Below are positions 1 through 9,702 of a stretch of DNA of 64,000 nt, in pieces. This DNA is from Psychrobacter phenylpyruvicus DSM 7000 = NBRC 102152 (lineage in GTDB: Bacteria > Pseudomonadota > Gammaproteobacteria > Pseudomonadales > Moraxellaceae), in the NCBI RefSeq assembly GCF_000685805.1, contig NZ_JMKP01000014.1, positions 1 to 64,000 of the forward strand. The letters are read 5' to 3'. The position numbers and the translations under genes are program-made. A model generated the notes under the pieces. That model was given only the letters and a program-made list of their open reading frames with translations, ran no database searches and was not told where the DNA came from. Every line of letters begins with the position of its first letter. Within the stretch, counting starts at the first letter, position 1.

Positions 1-29
1 TCACTGTATCTCTTAACTTTCTTAGTCAT
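1..29 (-). CDS. Start of a gene running off the left edge, possibly an IS3-type transposase OrfA
   Basis: An ATG on the minus strand at 29 opens a frame (MTKKVKRYS...) that stays open to the window edge. A good Shine-Dalgarno AGGAG at 36-40 lies six bases upstream. The lysine/arginine-rich start followed by Tyr-Ser resembles the first residues of many IS3-family OrfA proteins, but nine codons cannot prove a family. An 8-bp inverted repeat (30-37 with 54-61) overlaps the ribosome binding site. It could be any other gene. Confidence 0.4.
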
Positions 30-292
30 GGTAAACTCCTATTTGTCTTCTTTAGTTTACCAAGTTTTTGTCTACGGTTTTTTCAGCATACATCAAATGT
101 TTTATATATTAGTAATACAAGTAAATCTATTCAATTATCTATTTTCTGGTCTTATTTTAATAAGGTGATATCTAAAAATGATTTAAGGCAGGCTGTTATG
201 TATAATCTATATATAGGAAGCATAGATTAAAGACTATTGGCTTTATTACATTGGAAGTATTAATAACACTTAAGATAGGGATAGATGACATC

Positions 293-1060
293 ATGGAAGA
301 TGATACTGTATTAAATGTAAAAGGAAATGTAACTCAACAAGAATGGCAGATGAGAGTCAATCTTGCAGCTTGTTATAGGCTTATCGCGCTATATGGTTGG
401 GATGATTTAGTATTTACTCATATCTCGGCCCGAGTTCCAGGTACCGAAGATGAGTTCCTAATCAACCCATATGGTTTACTATTTGAAGAGATTACTGCAT
501 CAAGCCTTGTTAAGGTTAATCAATCCGGCGAAAAGATACTACCCTCAAATTACGACATAAATCCAGCAGGATTCACCATTCATAGTGCTGTCCATGAAGC
601 TCGCAGTGATGCTCATTGCGTTATTCATCTACACACTAGTGATGGTGTTGCCGTCTCCACTCAACTGCAGGGCTTATTGCCTATTTCACAGCAATCACTG
701 TTCCCGTTGTCTAACTTAGCCTATCATGACTATGAAGGAGTGGCTTTAAACCCTGAAGAGAAGGTACGCCTAGTCGCTGACTTGGGTGACGCTAACTTTA
801 TGATTCTACGTAATCATGGCTTGCTAACTTGCGCAAGTACCGTTGCTGATGCATTCTTATTTATGTATATAATGCAGAAAGCGTGTGAAGTGCAAGTAAA
901 AGCACAAAGCGGCGGTAATGCCTTAATAAATATATCACCGCAAATCTTAGCAGGTATTCAAGCGGCATCAAAAGAAGTTACTAAAGAGGCTAATGGTGAG
1001 ATTGCCTGGCCCGCTTTATTAAGAAAATTACGTCGTATAGATCCTTCATTTGAGGAGTAA
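293..1060 (+). CDS. Class II aldolase/adducin family protein
   Basis: Class II aldolase/adducin head domain covering nearly the whole 255-residue protein. Members are zinc-dependent aldolases or epimerases of sugar phosphates and related hydroxy acids, and the substrate here cannot be read from sequence. Visible marks are the FTHISARVPG segment near the N-terminus, the metal-site HLHTSDG motif and the ILRNHGLLT segment that supplies a further histidine. The frame can be extended to a TTG at 251, but the ATG at 293 has AGGG about a dozen bases upstream while the TTG has no ribosome binding site, so 293 is preferred. A TATAAT at 201-206 could be its -10 box, with a poor -35. The next gene starts six bases after the stop, and its ribosome binding site (GAGGAG) lies inside the end of this gene. 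The two therefore form one transcription unit. Confidence 0.85.
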   Translation: MEDDTVLNVKGNVTQQEWQMRVNLAACYRLIALYGWDDLVFTHISARVPGTEDEFLINPYGLLFEEITASSLVKVNQSGEKILPSNYDINPAGFTIHSAVHEARSDAHCVIHLHTSDGVAVSTQLQGLLPISQQSLFPLSNLAYHDYEGVALNPEEKVRLVADLGDANFMILRNHGLLTCASTVADAFLFMYIMQKACEVQVKAQSGGNALINISPQILAGIQAASKEVTKEANGEIAWPALLRKLRRIDPSFEE

Positions 1061-1066
1061 TAGTAA

Positions 1067-1954
1067 ATGATTACTCTGAGTGAATGGAAGGAGCAAGGAC
1101 AGTTCGAAACTATTAACAATCAGCAAATATTCACGCGTCAAGGTGGTGATAAAAATTCCTCTGTATTATTATTAATTCATGGCTATCCTAGCGCAAGTTG
1201 GGATTGGGAGGGCATGTGGAAGGCTTTGACTCAGTGTTATTACGTTATCACACTTGATATGTTAGGTTTTGGCTTATCAGCTAAACCCAAAAACGCACGT
1301 TACCTTATTACTGAGCAAGCCGACATTTTTCATAGTTACTTGAAGAAGCTAAATATTAGCCACTATCATATTCTGGCTCACGATTATGGAGATACAGTAG
1401 CTCAAGAGATGCTGGCAAGACAGGTCACCGTTAATAATAGTGCCGACCAGGATAGGCCGCGCATTGATAGTGTCTGTTTTTTAAATGGCGGTTTATTTCC
1501 TGAAACACATAGACCATTATTAATTCAAAAATTACTGTTATCACCATTAGGAGTTTTAGTTTCAAAATTGACTAATAAGCAGAGATTTGAAAAAAATTTA
1601 CAGCGCATTTTTGGACCAGACACACAACCAACTTATGAAGTAGTTGATACATTATGGCAGCTACTGAATCATAACAACGGTTCAGCAGTGATGCATAAAT
1701 TAATAAATTATATTCCTCAACGAAATCAACATCGTGAACGTTGGGTAGGGGCAATTATTAACAGTAATGTTCCCGTTAAGTTGATTAATGGCACTCAAGA
1801 TCCTATTTCAGGTCAGCATATGGTCAATCGTTATCGCGAACTAATTCCCAATGCCGATGTCACAGAAATGCCAAAACTGGGACATTATCCACAGATTGAA
1901 GATGCTGAAGCTATTTGTGAAGTGTATCTGCAATTTAGAAAAACTATTCGTTGA
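1067..1954 (+). CDS. MEST/PEG1-like alpha/beta hydrolase
   Basis: Alpha/beta-hydrolase fold protein of 295 residues. The oxyanion region is LLLIHGYPSASWDW (about residues 35-48). The nucleophile elbow is AHDYGDTVAQE with Asp106 in place of the serine of esterases. The acid is probably Asp245 (NGTQDP) and the catalytic histidine is His273 (KLGHYPQIED). An aspartate nucleophile is known from epoxide hydrolases and haloalkane dehalogenases. The HDYGDTVAQE elbow, the NGGLFPETHRPLL stretch (140-152), the YIPQRN and RERWVGAI region and the GHYPQIED motif closely resemble the vertebrate imprinted protein MEST/PEG1 as I recall it, so this is best called a bacterial MEST-like hydrolase. Substrate unknown. 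It follows the class II aldolase gene at a six-base gap and is probably cotranscribed. No terminator is evident downstream. Confidence 0.85.
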   Translation: MITLSEWKEQGQFETINNQQIFTRQGGDKNSSVLLLIHGYPSASWDWEGMWKALTQCYYVITLDMLGFGLSAKPKNARYLITEQADIFHSYLKKLNISHYHILAHDYGDTVAQEMLARQVTVNNSADQDRPRIDSVCFLNGGLFPETHRPLLIQKLLLSPLGVLVSKLTNKQRFEKNLQRIFGPDTQPTYEVVDTLWQLLNHNNGSAVMHKLINYIPQRNQHRERWVGAIINSNVPVKLINGTQDPISGQHMVNRYRELIPNADVTEMPKLGHYPQIEDAEAICEVYLQFRKTIR

Positions 1955-2175
1955 ATACTAACCTTTATTAGCAATATCACTTAAGAGAATAAACTTGATT
2001 TTATTAAATAAGTAAGTAATAGAATATATCAAGTAGTCAACTAGTGCTTCTTTACTTGAGTACAAGACAGCAGGATATAGTTCTAGTAGCTTGCGATTTC
2101 AGCTAACTGATACCAAATTTTAACACAGATTAATTATGGAATAACGTTCAGACCTCGACTATTTTAGGAATTTTA

Positions 2176-2484
2176 ATGTTAATAAAAAACGTGAAATCAA
2201 TTTTCAGAGGTCTAAGTCGAATCTGTGAGCTAAAAGCTGATAATAGACGTTTAAATGGAGTTGTTGAATGTTTGGAGCACGGGGAAATAATCAAGAAAAC
2301 CAAATCTTACCATGAAAATAAAGTTGCTATTTTATTGTATGACCTATGCTCGATATTACTACACCCTGCGTCGTATAATCCAAAGAGTATTAAAAACTTT
2401 AGTTTTTCAAAATTATGGAGTTGTATCTCATTTATACCAAGATTAGTGATGAGCTTACTTAAAATGTTAGTAGCGAGAAATTAA
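2176..2484 (+). CDS. Hypothetical small basic protein
   Basis: A 102-residue ORF with a plausible ribosome binding site (AGGAA at 2166-2170, five bases before the ATG). No family recognised. It is basic, with a mixed N-terminal half (residues 1-45) and a C-terminal half containing weakly hydrophobic stretches (ILLYDLCSILL and SFIPRLVMSLLKMLV) that could form amphipathic or membrane-associated helices. It stands alone between the MEST-like gene and the tRNA gene with no operon partner. It may be a genuine orphan or a chance ORF. Confidence 0.45.
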   Translation: MLIKNVKSIFRGLSRICELKADNRRLNGVVECLEHGEIIKKTKSYHENKVAILLYDLCSILLHPASYNPKSIKNFSFSKLWSCISFIPRLVMSLLKMLVARN

Positions 2485-2683
2485 CTAGGTGTGTGTTTGA
2501 TCTTCGTTTTATTTAAAGAATCAATAGGCTAGGATTCTACAGCTTTACTTTTATGAATTGCTTACAAGTAATGACTAACATTGATTACTGCGTCAGTTTA
2601 ATGTTATTTTTTATCCAGAGTATACACTGCGTATATACCAGCATGATAAGTAAGCGATTGCTACTTTATTACAGACATTAAAA

Positions 2684-2715
2684 AACCCCTACAACCGTTT
2701 AGTTGTAAGGGTTTG
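2684..2715 (-). terminator. Rho-independent terminator of the tRNA gene
   Basis: Read on the minus strand, AAACCCTTACAAC and GTTGTAGGGGTTT form a stem followed by a run of T, immediately 3' of the tRNA. Confidence 0.8.
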
Positions 2716-2719
2716 AATT

Positions 2720-2796
2720 TGGTGGGCCCAGCTGGACTCGAACCAGCGACCAAAGGATTATGAGTCCTCTGCTCTAACCAACTGAGCTATGGGCCC
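2720..2796 (-). tRNA. ileX: tRNA-Ile2, anticodon CAU
   Basis: A complete 77-nt cloverleaf on the minus strand with a 7-bp acceptor stem starting GGGCCCA, a D-loop with AGCTCAGTTGG, anticodon loop CTCATAA (CAU), T-arm GGTTCGAGTCC and an encoded CCA. The anticodon alone could be methionine. The variable/T-arm stretch TTTGGTCGCTGGTTC and the flanking ACTCATAAT match the E. coli ileX type rather than elongator Met, so I call it the AUA-reading isoleucine tRNA, whose C34 is converted to lysidine by TilS. The acceptor half GGGCCC is self-complementary. The CCA-adding enzyme gene lies about 100 bases away on the same strand, upstream in transcription order. Confidence 0.8.
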
Positions 2797-2892
2797 TAAT
2801 AACAAGCTGTTTAACTAGCTTCATTAGACGCATTATAATACCTGAAATTTATAAATTTGCAAGCGTAACTCGCTAATATTTGCCAGTTTTTT

Positions 2893-4152
2893 TTATTTTA
2901 TTTCAGCAATAGCCTGCACTCTAGCTTGATGTATCGCCTCACCAATAGCACTACCTTTTAAGCCCTCATCGACATCATTAATGCTAATTCTGTTAAATGC
3001 TTGGACATACTGGTTAAATTGTAGCTGTTGATAGCTTAGCTCGACCACCTTATGCACTTGTAATAGCTCACCAAATTCAACCTCGCTTTTATCTGCTTTA
3101 GTTATAGTAATAAGCTTGGCTATATCCTCTGCGCTAAGCTGCGCGTAGTGAGTAAAATACGCAAAGCAAGTGATATAGGTCTGAGTAAACTGAGCAATTT
3201 TCTTAGGTACTTTTAATAATTGAGCCAAAGCTTTGGATTGATCAAGCCAATACTGGCAACTCTCCAAGTTTTTAGTATTGAAGTTTTGAGTTTTAATACT
3301 AGTGGTATGAGTATCAATATTTTCTTCTAACTGAGCTGAGCTTGTCAGTTGGGGCATAGCTTCTGCCGAGAAGGCCAGCATCAAAATAGCCCAGCGCTGA
3401 GCTAAATTTAAGTTCTGCTGTCCCGCTACCTGCAAAGCGTTAAATACCAAGTCCTTAACAGCCGTATTGGTCAATACTTCAGCCAAATTAGGCATGACAT
3501 AGGGTAGGGAGCCGACATTCATCAAACAGTCGATATAGGCTTGAGGTGAGTTTTGCAATAAAGCCCGACTGGTTTCTTGCCATACCCGCTCTGCGGTTAA
3601 ATGCTTGAGCTCGTTACTGTCATTTATGTCCCCAATCAAGGCAATGGTCTCAGGAGCAATAATAAAGTTGTGTTCAATATTAGGGTCATAAAATCGGCCA
3701 TAGAAGCGAGCAATTCTTAATACCCTCAGTGGATCTTCGCTAAAGGCTTCAGAGACGTGGCGCAAGACTTTGTCTTTGATATCTTGTTGGCCGTTATATG
3801 GGTCAATAACTTCTCCAGTAATAGGGGTGTCATCCATTAATCCTTTGACTTCTATTGCCATAGCATTGATTGTCAAATCTCGGCGTAATAAATCTTCTTC
3901 GATAGTCACTTCAGGCGAGGCGTATACCTCAAAGCCTTTATAGCCTTTGCCTGATTTGCGTTCAGTACGGGCCAAGGCATACTCTTCTTTACTTTTAGGA
4001 TGCAAAAATACTGGGAAATCTTCACCCACTTGTATAAAGCCTGCTTGCAGCATTTGCTCAGGCGTAGCACCTACTACCACGAAGTCTTTGTCCGTGTAAG
4101 CTCGATTAAGCAGCTTATCACGCACTGCGCCACCAACAATATAAACCTGCAT
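2893..4152 (-). CDS. cca: CCA tRNA nucleotidyltransferase
   Basis: Adds or repairs the 3' CCA end of tRNAs. The N-terminal nucleotidyltransferase head has the class II signature: GGAVRDKLL, then the catalytic carboxylates in YTDKDFVV, then [10 protein letters not shown]. The basic tRNA-binding neck follows ([10 protein letters not shown] and [11 protein letters not shown]). At 419 residues it is close to E. coli Cca (412), but the C-terminal part shows no clear HD phosphohydrolase motif. The upstream in-frame extension to 4194 is not used: the ATG at 4152 begins exactly at MQVYIVGG and has AAGGA six bases upstream. The gene is monocistronic, followed by the tRNA-Ile2 gene on the same strand and divergent from the BLUF gene. 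Confidence 0.93.
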   Translation of the reverse strand: MQVYIVGGAVRDKLLNRAYTDKDFVVVGATPEQMLQAGFIQVGEDFPVFLHPKSKEEYALARTERKSGKGYKGFEVYASPEVTIEEDLLRRDLTINAMAIEVKGLMDDTPITGEVIDPYNGQQDIKDKVLRHVSEAFSEDPLRVLRIARFYGRFYDPNIEHNFIIAPETIALIGDINDSNELKHLTAERVWQETSRALLQNSPQAYIDCLMNVGSLPYVMPNLAEVLTNTAVKDLVFNALQVAGQQNLNLAQRWAILMLAFSAEAMPQLTSSAQLEENIDTHTTSIKTQNFNTKNLESCQYWLDQSKALAQLLKVPKKIAQFTQTYITCFAYFTHYAQLSAEDIAKLITITKADKSEVEFGELLQVHKVVELSYQQLQFNQYVQAFNRISINDVDEGLKGSAIGEAIHQARVQAIAEIK

Positions 4153-4427
4153 AGTATTCCTTAATTTGTTATTTATAATTGTGAAGTTTACCAATAAAAT
4201 TAGAGTACGGTGTACCTTAAATCCACAGTGTTCAAATATCCGCTATAGTCAATAAAATCTTAAACATCAAGCTGTAGAATTGATTATAATGCCTAACTTT
4301 TTAGTGATTTAACTACATTGGTATGGTTTCAATAAAGTTATTTATCTGCGTTTTATTTCACCCAATCACTATCGCCAAGCTAGAGTTTACAACTCTTGCC
4401 TAGTGACTCATAGCGGAGTTCTATGGA

Positions 4428-5078
4428 ATGATTATTGCAAGTTATAACCACTTAACACAAGCATTGAGTGATTTTGAGGATGACGCCTTAATTAGACTTG
4501 TCTATGTCAGTAATATTAACAAAAAAAGCAAACTAGATCCCTCGCTGTTCGAGCATATTCGCAGTCATGCAGAAGACTACAATCGACAAAATAATATTAA
4601 AGGTATGCTTTGCAATAATCAGAAGTACTTTTTGCAGTGCTTAGAGGGCACCAAAGGGGCTTTATTACCATTAATGGATAGAATCTTTAAGGACAAAAGG
4701 CATAAAAAACTTAGAGTCATATTGTTAAAGCCTATTGATAGCTATAGTTTCGATGATTGGCGCATGCGGAGCTTAAATTTAGATAACAGACTGTGGTCTA
4801 AAGACTCACTTCAAGCTCAATCTCCGGAGCTAATAAAGTTTTTGCCTTTTAAGCCTCTTAAATGGTCAGAATGGTTTTTGGAGCATTTTTTAGAGACCAT
4901 GCAGAAATTTGATGATGTTGATCAAAGCTATGAAGCACAGCAAAAAAGCTACAACGTAGTGCAAGACCCAAATACACAGGTAGCCCTGCTGTTGGACTCA
5001 AACCTATTGCATGCTTTTTTATTGGTGTTGGTGGTGACTGTGTTGTTAGCTGTATTAAAGATGAATGCTATTATTTAG
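4428..5078 (+). CDS. BLUF-domain blue-light sensor with C-terminal membrane anchor
   Basis: Short BLUF photoreceptor of 216 residues. The flavin-binding BLUF domain spans about residues 20-120 and keeps the photochemical residues at the family spacing: Tyr26 (RLVYVS), Asn52 (DYNRQNN), Gln70 (YFLQCLEG), Trp111 and Met113 (DDWRM). It should bind FAD and respond to blue light by hydrogen-bond rearrangement. There is no GGDEF, EAL or cyclase output domain. After a polar linker (about 125-185), residues 192-210 are strongly hydrophobic, giving a single C-terminal transmembrane helix with only a few residues beyond it. The BLUF domain would then be tethered on the cytoplasmic face, as in a tail-anchored protein. 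Start at ATG 4428 with CGGAG upstream. It is divergent from cca and ends before a bidirectional terminator. Output partner unknown. Confidence 0.88.
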   Translation: MIIASYNHLTQALSDFEDDALIRLVYVSNINKKSKLDPSLFEHIRSHAEDYNRQNNIKGMLCNNQKYFLQCLEGTKGALLPLMDRIFKDKRHKKLRVILLKPIDSYSFDDWRMRSLNLDNRLWSKDSLQAQSPELIKFLPFKPLKWSEWFLEHFLETMQKFDDVDQSYEAQQKSYNVVQDPNTQVALLLDSNLLHAFLLVLVVTVLLAVLKMNAII

Positions 5079-5172
5079 CCTAAATGGCAATAGCTGACGA
5101 GTATATGATGTCAGTATAGTTCAGCTGCCCGATAGAGCTAATAATAGAGACAATAATTCTAAATACAAAAAA

Positions 5173-5197
5173 AAGCCAGCATAACGCTGGCTTTTTT
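5173..5197. terminator. Bidirectional rho-independent terminator
   Basis: AAGCCAGC and GCTGGCTT form a GC-rich stem with A-run before and T-run after, so it can end both the BLUF gene (+) and maeB (-). Confidence 0.85.
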
Positions 5198-5231
5198 ATG
5201 GAGTGATAAATAAATTCTATTGATCTAGCTA

Positions 5232-7571
5232 TTACTCGGCTTTTTGAGCTTCGATATCTTGAGCCTCAGTTACTGCTAAAGCGGTCATGTTTACGATACG
5301 ACGCGCGGTAGCTGATGGGGTTAAGATATGAACAGGTTTGCTTGCACCCAATAAGATTGGACCGATAGACGCACTGCCAGTAGCAGTTTTCAATAAGTTA
5401 AAGGCAATGTTTGCCGCATCTAGTGTTGGCATAATCAATAAGTTAGCTGGACCATTCAACACACTGTGTGGGAAGTCTTGAGTACGAATACGGTCATCTA
5501 AGGCCGCATCGCCATGCATTTCACCATCAAATTCAAAGTCTACGTCCATTTCAGTCAATAGCTCATATACTTTACGCATTTTAATCGCACTATCACGATT
5601 TGAAGTACCGAAGTTTGAGTGTGAAAGTAGGGCAACGCGAGGGGTAATACCGAAACGGCGCATCTGATTTACGGCCAATACCGTCATTTCAGCCAGTTGT
5701 TCTGCAGTTGGGTCTTCATGGATATAAGTATCAGCAATAAATAGATTGCGGTTTTGCATTAATACAGCGTTCATCGAGTAGAAGTGCTTAACCCCTTCTA
5801 ACTTATCAATTACTCTCTCAACGTAGTTTAAGTGCAAGTTGTAGTAGCTGAAGGTACCACAGATCATACCATCTGCATCGCCTTTTTCGACTAATAACGA
5901 GCCGATTAAAGTGGTCTTACGACGCACATCACGACGGGCAAGCTCAACACTTACGCCTTTACGCTTATTCTTCTCGTAGTAAGACTGCCAGTAATCTTTG
6001 TAGCGTGGATCATTATCTTGGTTAACAATTTCGATGTTATCACCAGTTTTAAGACGTAGGCTTAAAGCATTGATTTGTGACTCAATAATACTTGGACGAC
6101 CCACTAAGATCGGCTTAGCTAAGCCTTCATCCACTACTACTTGTACCGCACGTAATACATCTGGATCTTCACCTTCACAGAAGACAATACGCTTAGGATC
6201 TTCTTTAGCACGAGCAAACAGAGGCTTCATAACGAAGGCTGAGTTGTATACGAATGCTGAAAGCTTTTGACGATAAGCAGCAAAATCTTCGATAGGTAAA
6301 GTGGCGACACCGGTATCCATAGCCGCTTTGGCTACCGCAGGAGCAATTTCAATAATTAGGTTTGGCTCTAGCGGTCCAGGGATTAAGTACTCTCTACCGA
6401 AGCTCTTGCTGGTATCTACATATTTTTGACCTTGTAGAGGCGTAGCTTCTACGTGTGCCATCGCTGCAATAGCGTGTACACAAGCAATCTTCATCTCTTC
6501 GTTTACCATGGTTGCGCCCACATCTAGAGCACCACGGAAAATGTAAGGGAAACATAGAGCGTTGTTAACTTGGTTTGGATAGTCTGAGCGACCGGTTGCC
6601 ATGATGACGTCGTCACGCACCGCGTGAGCAAGCTCTGGCATAATCTCAGGAGTAGGGTTGGCTAATGCAAAGATAATTGGGTCACGCGCCATACGAGTGA
6701 TCATATCTGGAGTTAGGATACCTGGCATTGATAGGCCTAGGAACATATCCACATCATCCATCACTTCAGTGAGAGAGGTGGCTTCAGTATCACGAGCATA
6801 GCGCTGCTTGCTTTCGTCTAAGTTTTCACGTTTGGTAGAGATGATACCGCGTGAGTCTGATACGATGATATTAGATTTTTTTACACCTAAGGCACAAATC
6901 AAGTCTAAACAAGAGATAGCCGCTGCACCTGCACCAGAACAAACTACTTTGATGTCTTCAATTTTTTTATCGATTAATTGTAGAGCGTTAATTAAAGCAG
7001 CACCAACAATGATTGAGGTACCATGCTGGTCATCATGGAACACAGGAATGTTCATGCGCTCACGTAATTCGCGTTCGATTTTGAAACATTCTGGGGCCTT
7101 AATATCTTCTAAGTTAATACCCCCAAAGGTTGGCTCAAGAGAAGCCACCGCTTCAATGAACTTATCAGGATCGTTTTGAGCAACTTCGATATCGAATACA
7201 TCAATACCCGCGAATCTTTTGAAAAGAACGCCTTTACCTTCCATAACTGGCTTTGAAGCTAAGGGGCCAATGTCGCCTAAGCCTAATACAGCGGTACCGT
7301 TGGTGATAACACCTACCAAGTTATTACGGGCAGTATATTTTGCTGCAAGCTTTGGGTCTCTTTGAATTTCTAGACAAGGAACGGCGACACCTGGAGAATA
7401 AGCTAGCGCTAAATCGTGTTGGTTAGCAATTTGCTTAGTTGGAGTAACAGATATTTTACCTGGGATGGGATGCTCGTGATAGTGCAGCGCGGACTGCTCA
7501 AATTGCTCTTTATTCATCGCATTGATGTCATTGATTTCAGTGGAGTTTGGATTAGAAGTATTATCGCTCAT
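5232..7571 (-). CDS. maeB: NADP-dependent malic enzyme with phosphotransacetylase-like domain
   Basis: Decarboxylates malate to pyruvate with NADP reduction, feeding NADPH for biosynthesis. In this 779-residue protein the malic-enzyme catalytic domain comes first, with [29 protein letters not shown] (metal-binding aspartates) and the nucleotide fold [18 protein letters not shown]-terminal phosphotransacetylase-like domain starts at about residue 430 ([15 protein letters not shown], then [18 protein letters not shown]). In E. coli MaeB this extra domain is regulatory and needed for the oligomer, not for a separate reaction. Length fits the MaeB class (about 760). An upstream TTG at 7583 is possible, but the ATG at 7571 (MSDNTS) is preferred. 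Monocistronic, with a terminator directly after its stop. Confidence 0.95.
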   Translation of the reverse strand: MSDNTSNPNSTEINDINAMNKEQFEQSALHYHEHPIPGKISVTPTKQIANQHDLALAYSPGVAVPCLEIQRDPKLAAKYTARNNLVGVITNGTAVLGLGDIGPLASKPVMEGKGVLFKRFAGIDVFDIEVAQNDPDKFIEAVASLEPTFGGINLEDIKAPECFKIERELRERMNIPVFHDDQHGTSIIVGAALINALQLIDKKIEDIKVVCSGAGAAAISCLDLICALGVKKSNIIVSDSRGIISTKRENLDESKQRYARDTEATSLTEVMDDVDMFLGLSMPGILTPDMITRMARDPIIFALANPTPEIMPELAHAVRDDVIMATGRSDYPNQVNNALCFPYIFRGALDVGATMVNEEMKIACVHAIAAMAHVEATPLQGQKYVDTSKSFGREYLIPGPLEPNLIIEIAPAVAKAAMDTGVATLPIEDFAAYRQKLSAFVYNSAFVMKPLFARAKEDPKRIVFCEGEDPDVLRAVQVVVDEGLAKPILVGRPSIIESQINALSLRLKTGDNIEIVNQDNDPRYKDYWQSYYEKNKRKGVSVELARRDVRRKTTLIGSLLVEKGDADGMICGTFSYYNLHLNYVERVIDKLEGVKHFYSMNAVLMQNRNLFIADTYIHEDPTAEQLAEMTVLAVNQMRRFGITPRVALLSHSNFGTSNRDSAIKMRKVYELLTEMDVDFEFDGEMHGDAALDDRIRTQDFPHSVLNGPANLLIMPTLDAANIAFNLLKTATGSASIGPILLGASKPVHILTPSATARRIVNMTALAVTEAQDIEAQKAE

Positions 7572-7844
7572 GTTTAAGACCAATTATCTTTAGAAAAAGG
7601 AAATCCGCAAACGGGAGACTCAAAATTGTGGCATTTTACCCCGATATATTAGCACTTTATGGCACTAATTTTAGGGGCTTTAGTCACTTAATATTTTAAC
7701 GTTATTAATGACGTGTGCAATGTTTAGATTTGTCTATTGCGTCAGTAATACTGTGATTATACAGATTCAGAGCACATATAGCTTGTATTACAGGCTTTGA
7801 ACCTAGTATTTTGTATGAAAAATATTTGGTAAAGCCAAAAATAA

Positions 7845-9404
7845 TTATGATGAACAGCTGATAACCAATGGTTTGGCGTCTTTGTCAGGAATAGCCGTGT
7901 CCTCAGATTTTGCTTGTTCATGCTGCTTGTAAGGCGTGGTTAATATTTGGAACACTCTATCTACCTCAGTAAAATCACCCGATTCAGCCTTAGTAATGGC
8001 ACGCTGCGCCATACTATTACGCAGCACATAAACGGGATTGGTATCTTTGAGGCATTGAACAACCTTAGATCTGTTGGCGCTTATATTATCAATATGAGTC
8101 AAGTAGCGCTGCTGCCACTGACTCCAAACCGCTTGCTGCTCATTGTCCAGTTCAGCGTCTATTGCTTGTAGTAGCTCGGCTTCATAAGGGTTACTAGCGC
8201 TATCAATGATCGTCACTAAGGCCCTAAAGCTATTGGTGTAATCCAGCTTATTGGATTCCATAAATTCAAGAAGCTCAAAGGCTAATTTTAAGGTATTGTT
8301 AATAGTTTCAGTTACCGCAGTTACAGTTTCAGTGGTCGCGGTACTATTATCTAAACTGCCCCAAGGCAAGCCTAGTTTTTTGCAGATACCTTGCTGATAG
8401 TGACCCATAAAGCTTGATTCATATTTGGCAAGACACTGGGCCAAGACTTCGCGGCTAATGGTTTCTTTTTTGTCATTAAACAAAGCTTTGCCAGATAATT
8501 GCATGAAGTGCATCATCCACACATTTAAGTTCCAGTGACCAATGGCGGGCTGGTTTTGATAAGCATAGCGGCCTGAATAATCTGAGTGATTATTAATCCA
8601 AGCAGGATCAAACCTTTCTAAGAAGCCAAACGGACCATAATCTAAAGTGGTCCCGGTAATAGATAGGTTATCGGTATTCATCACCCCATGAGCAAAGCCA
8701 ATCAGTTGCCAATCTGCGATCATGGTAGCGGTGGCAGTTACTACTGCAGTGATAAAGTCGGCGACAGGAGTCTGTGAAGTAGTGAGTTCAGGATAGTAAG
8801 TTTCTATCATGTATCGGGTAAAACTTGGCAATAAATCGGGAGCGAAGCTGGCAATCCACTCGACGTGACCTAAGCGAATGTGAGTGTCTGCGACGCGCAT
8901 AAGTGCCGCACCTTGCTCTACAGTTTCACGTCTTACTGGGGTATCAGAGGTGACGAACCCTAAAGAGCTTGAGGAGCGAATACCCAGACAGGACATGGCA
9001 TGACCACATAGATACTCTCGGATGGTACTTCGTAATACGGCACGACCATCGCCCATTCTAGAGTAAGGCGTTAGACCAGCTCCTTTTAAATGCAGGTCTA
9101 TTAACTCGCCTTCGTTATCAATAACTTGTGCCATTAATAGCCCACGACCATCCCCTAATTGTCCGGCCCATTGTCCAAACTGATGACCTGCATAAGCCAT
9201 GGCTAAAGGCTCAAATCCTTCAGGCACATATTGACCTGATAATATTTGCACCCAATTTTGCATTAAATCCGGATCTTGGTCCCAGCCTAAGCGTTTAGCG
9301 ACAATTGGATTGAAGTGTCCCGCTCTTGGGTTGCTCAGTGCAGCAGGAGGCTGTAGGTTGTAAAGACGAGGATCTAATGTGGCATAACTGTTTTGATAAT
9401 TCAT
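7845..9404 (-). CDS. selO: Protein adenylyltransferase SelO (YdiU family)
   Basis: Pseudokinase that transfers AMP from ATP to protein hydroxyl groups; bacterial members are linked to redox stress. The 519-residue sequence carries the SelO active-site set: Lys107 (HLKGAG), Glu130 (TIREYLCG), Asn246 (MNTDNLS) and Asp255 (LDYGPFG), plus the GDGRGLL and GDGRAVLRS loops. It ends in Ser-Cys-Ser-Ser with Cys517 where eukaryotic SelO has selenocysteine. Slightly longer than E. coli YdiU, with a variable insertion near residues 345-370 (STATTETVTAVTETINN) and an acidic stretch shortly before the C-terminus. The ATG at 9404 has only a weak ribosome binding site. Stands alone between maeB and the desaturase gene, all on the minus strand but with long gaps. 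Confidence 0.93.
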   Translation of the reverse strand: MNYQNSYATLDPRLYNLQPPAALSNPRAGHFNPIVAKRLGWDQDPDLMQNWVQILSGQYVPEGFEPLAMAYAGHQFGQWAGQLGDGRGLLMAQVIDNEGELIDLHLKGAGLTPYSRMGDGRAVLRSTIREYLCGHAMSCLGIRSSSSLGFVTSDTPVRRETVEQGAALMRVADTHIRLGHVEWIASFAPDLLPSFTRYMIETYYPELTTSQTPVADFITAVVTATATMIADWQLIGFAHGVMNTDNLSITGTTLDYGPFGFLERFDPAWINNHSDYSGRYAYQNQPAIGHWNLNVWMMHFMQLSGKALFNDKKETISREVLAQCLAKYESSFMGHYQQGICKKLGLPWGSLDNSTATTETVTAVTETINNTLKLAFELLEFMESNKLDYTNSFRALVTIIDSASNPYEAELLQAIDAELDNEQQAVWSQWQQRYLTHIDNISANRSKVVQCLKDTNPVYVLRNSMAQRAITKAESGDFTEVDRVFQILTTPYKQHEQAKSEDTAIPDKDAKPLVISCSS

Positions 9405-9604
9405 GATTTTGGCTTTTTTTATTTTAAGGAGTGAAATTAGTCATATTCAAATTTAGCATGGTGTTTTTGAGTGATAGATTGTATCAAATAGTAGGATAAA
9501 CCATTGTGGCTTCAATGTTGTTACAAAGGTTGTTACTGAGAGTATTACCTAGAGAACATAACCTAGGTAGTTAAGTATTAGCTAGATAGTCAAGACAGGT
9601 AAAT

Positions 9605-9636
9605 AAAAAAATCCCCCTGACCAGAGGTAGGGGGTG
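9605..9636 (-). terminator. Rho-independent terminator after the desaturase gene
   Basis: On the minus strand CCCCCT and AGGGGG pair around an ACCTCTGGTC loop and are followed by ATTTTTTT. Confidence 0.75.
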
Positions 9637-9702
9637 GAGAAAACTTAGCGTTATTGTTACGAGGATTATGCGGATTATTTAAGTTTTGGTTCACAGCTTA
9701 GC

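Noticed and set aside
2720..2796. tRNA-Met as the identity of the CAU tRNA
   Set aside because: The anticodon arm and variable/T-arm sequence match the ileX-type isoleucine tRNA; the elongator Met tRNA differs in these positions. Kept as the less likely alternative.
7820..7842. Weak hairpin after selO as a terminator
   Set aside because: A 5-bp AT-rich stem is too weak to call, although a T-rich tail follows on the minus strand.
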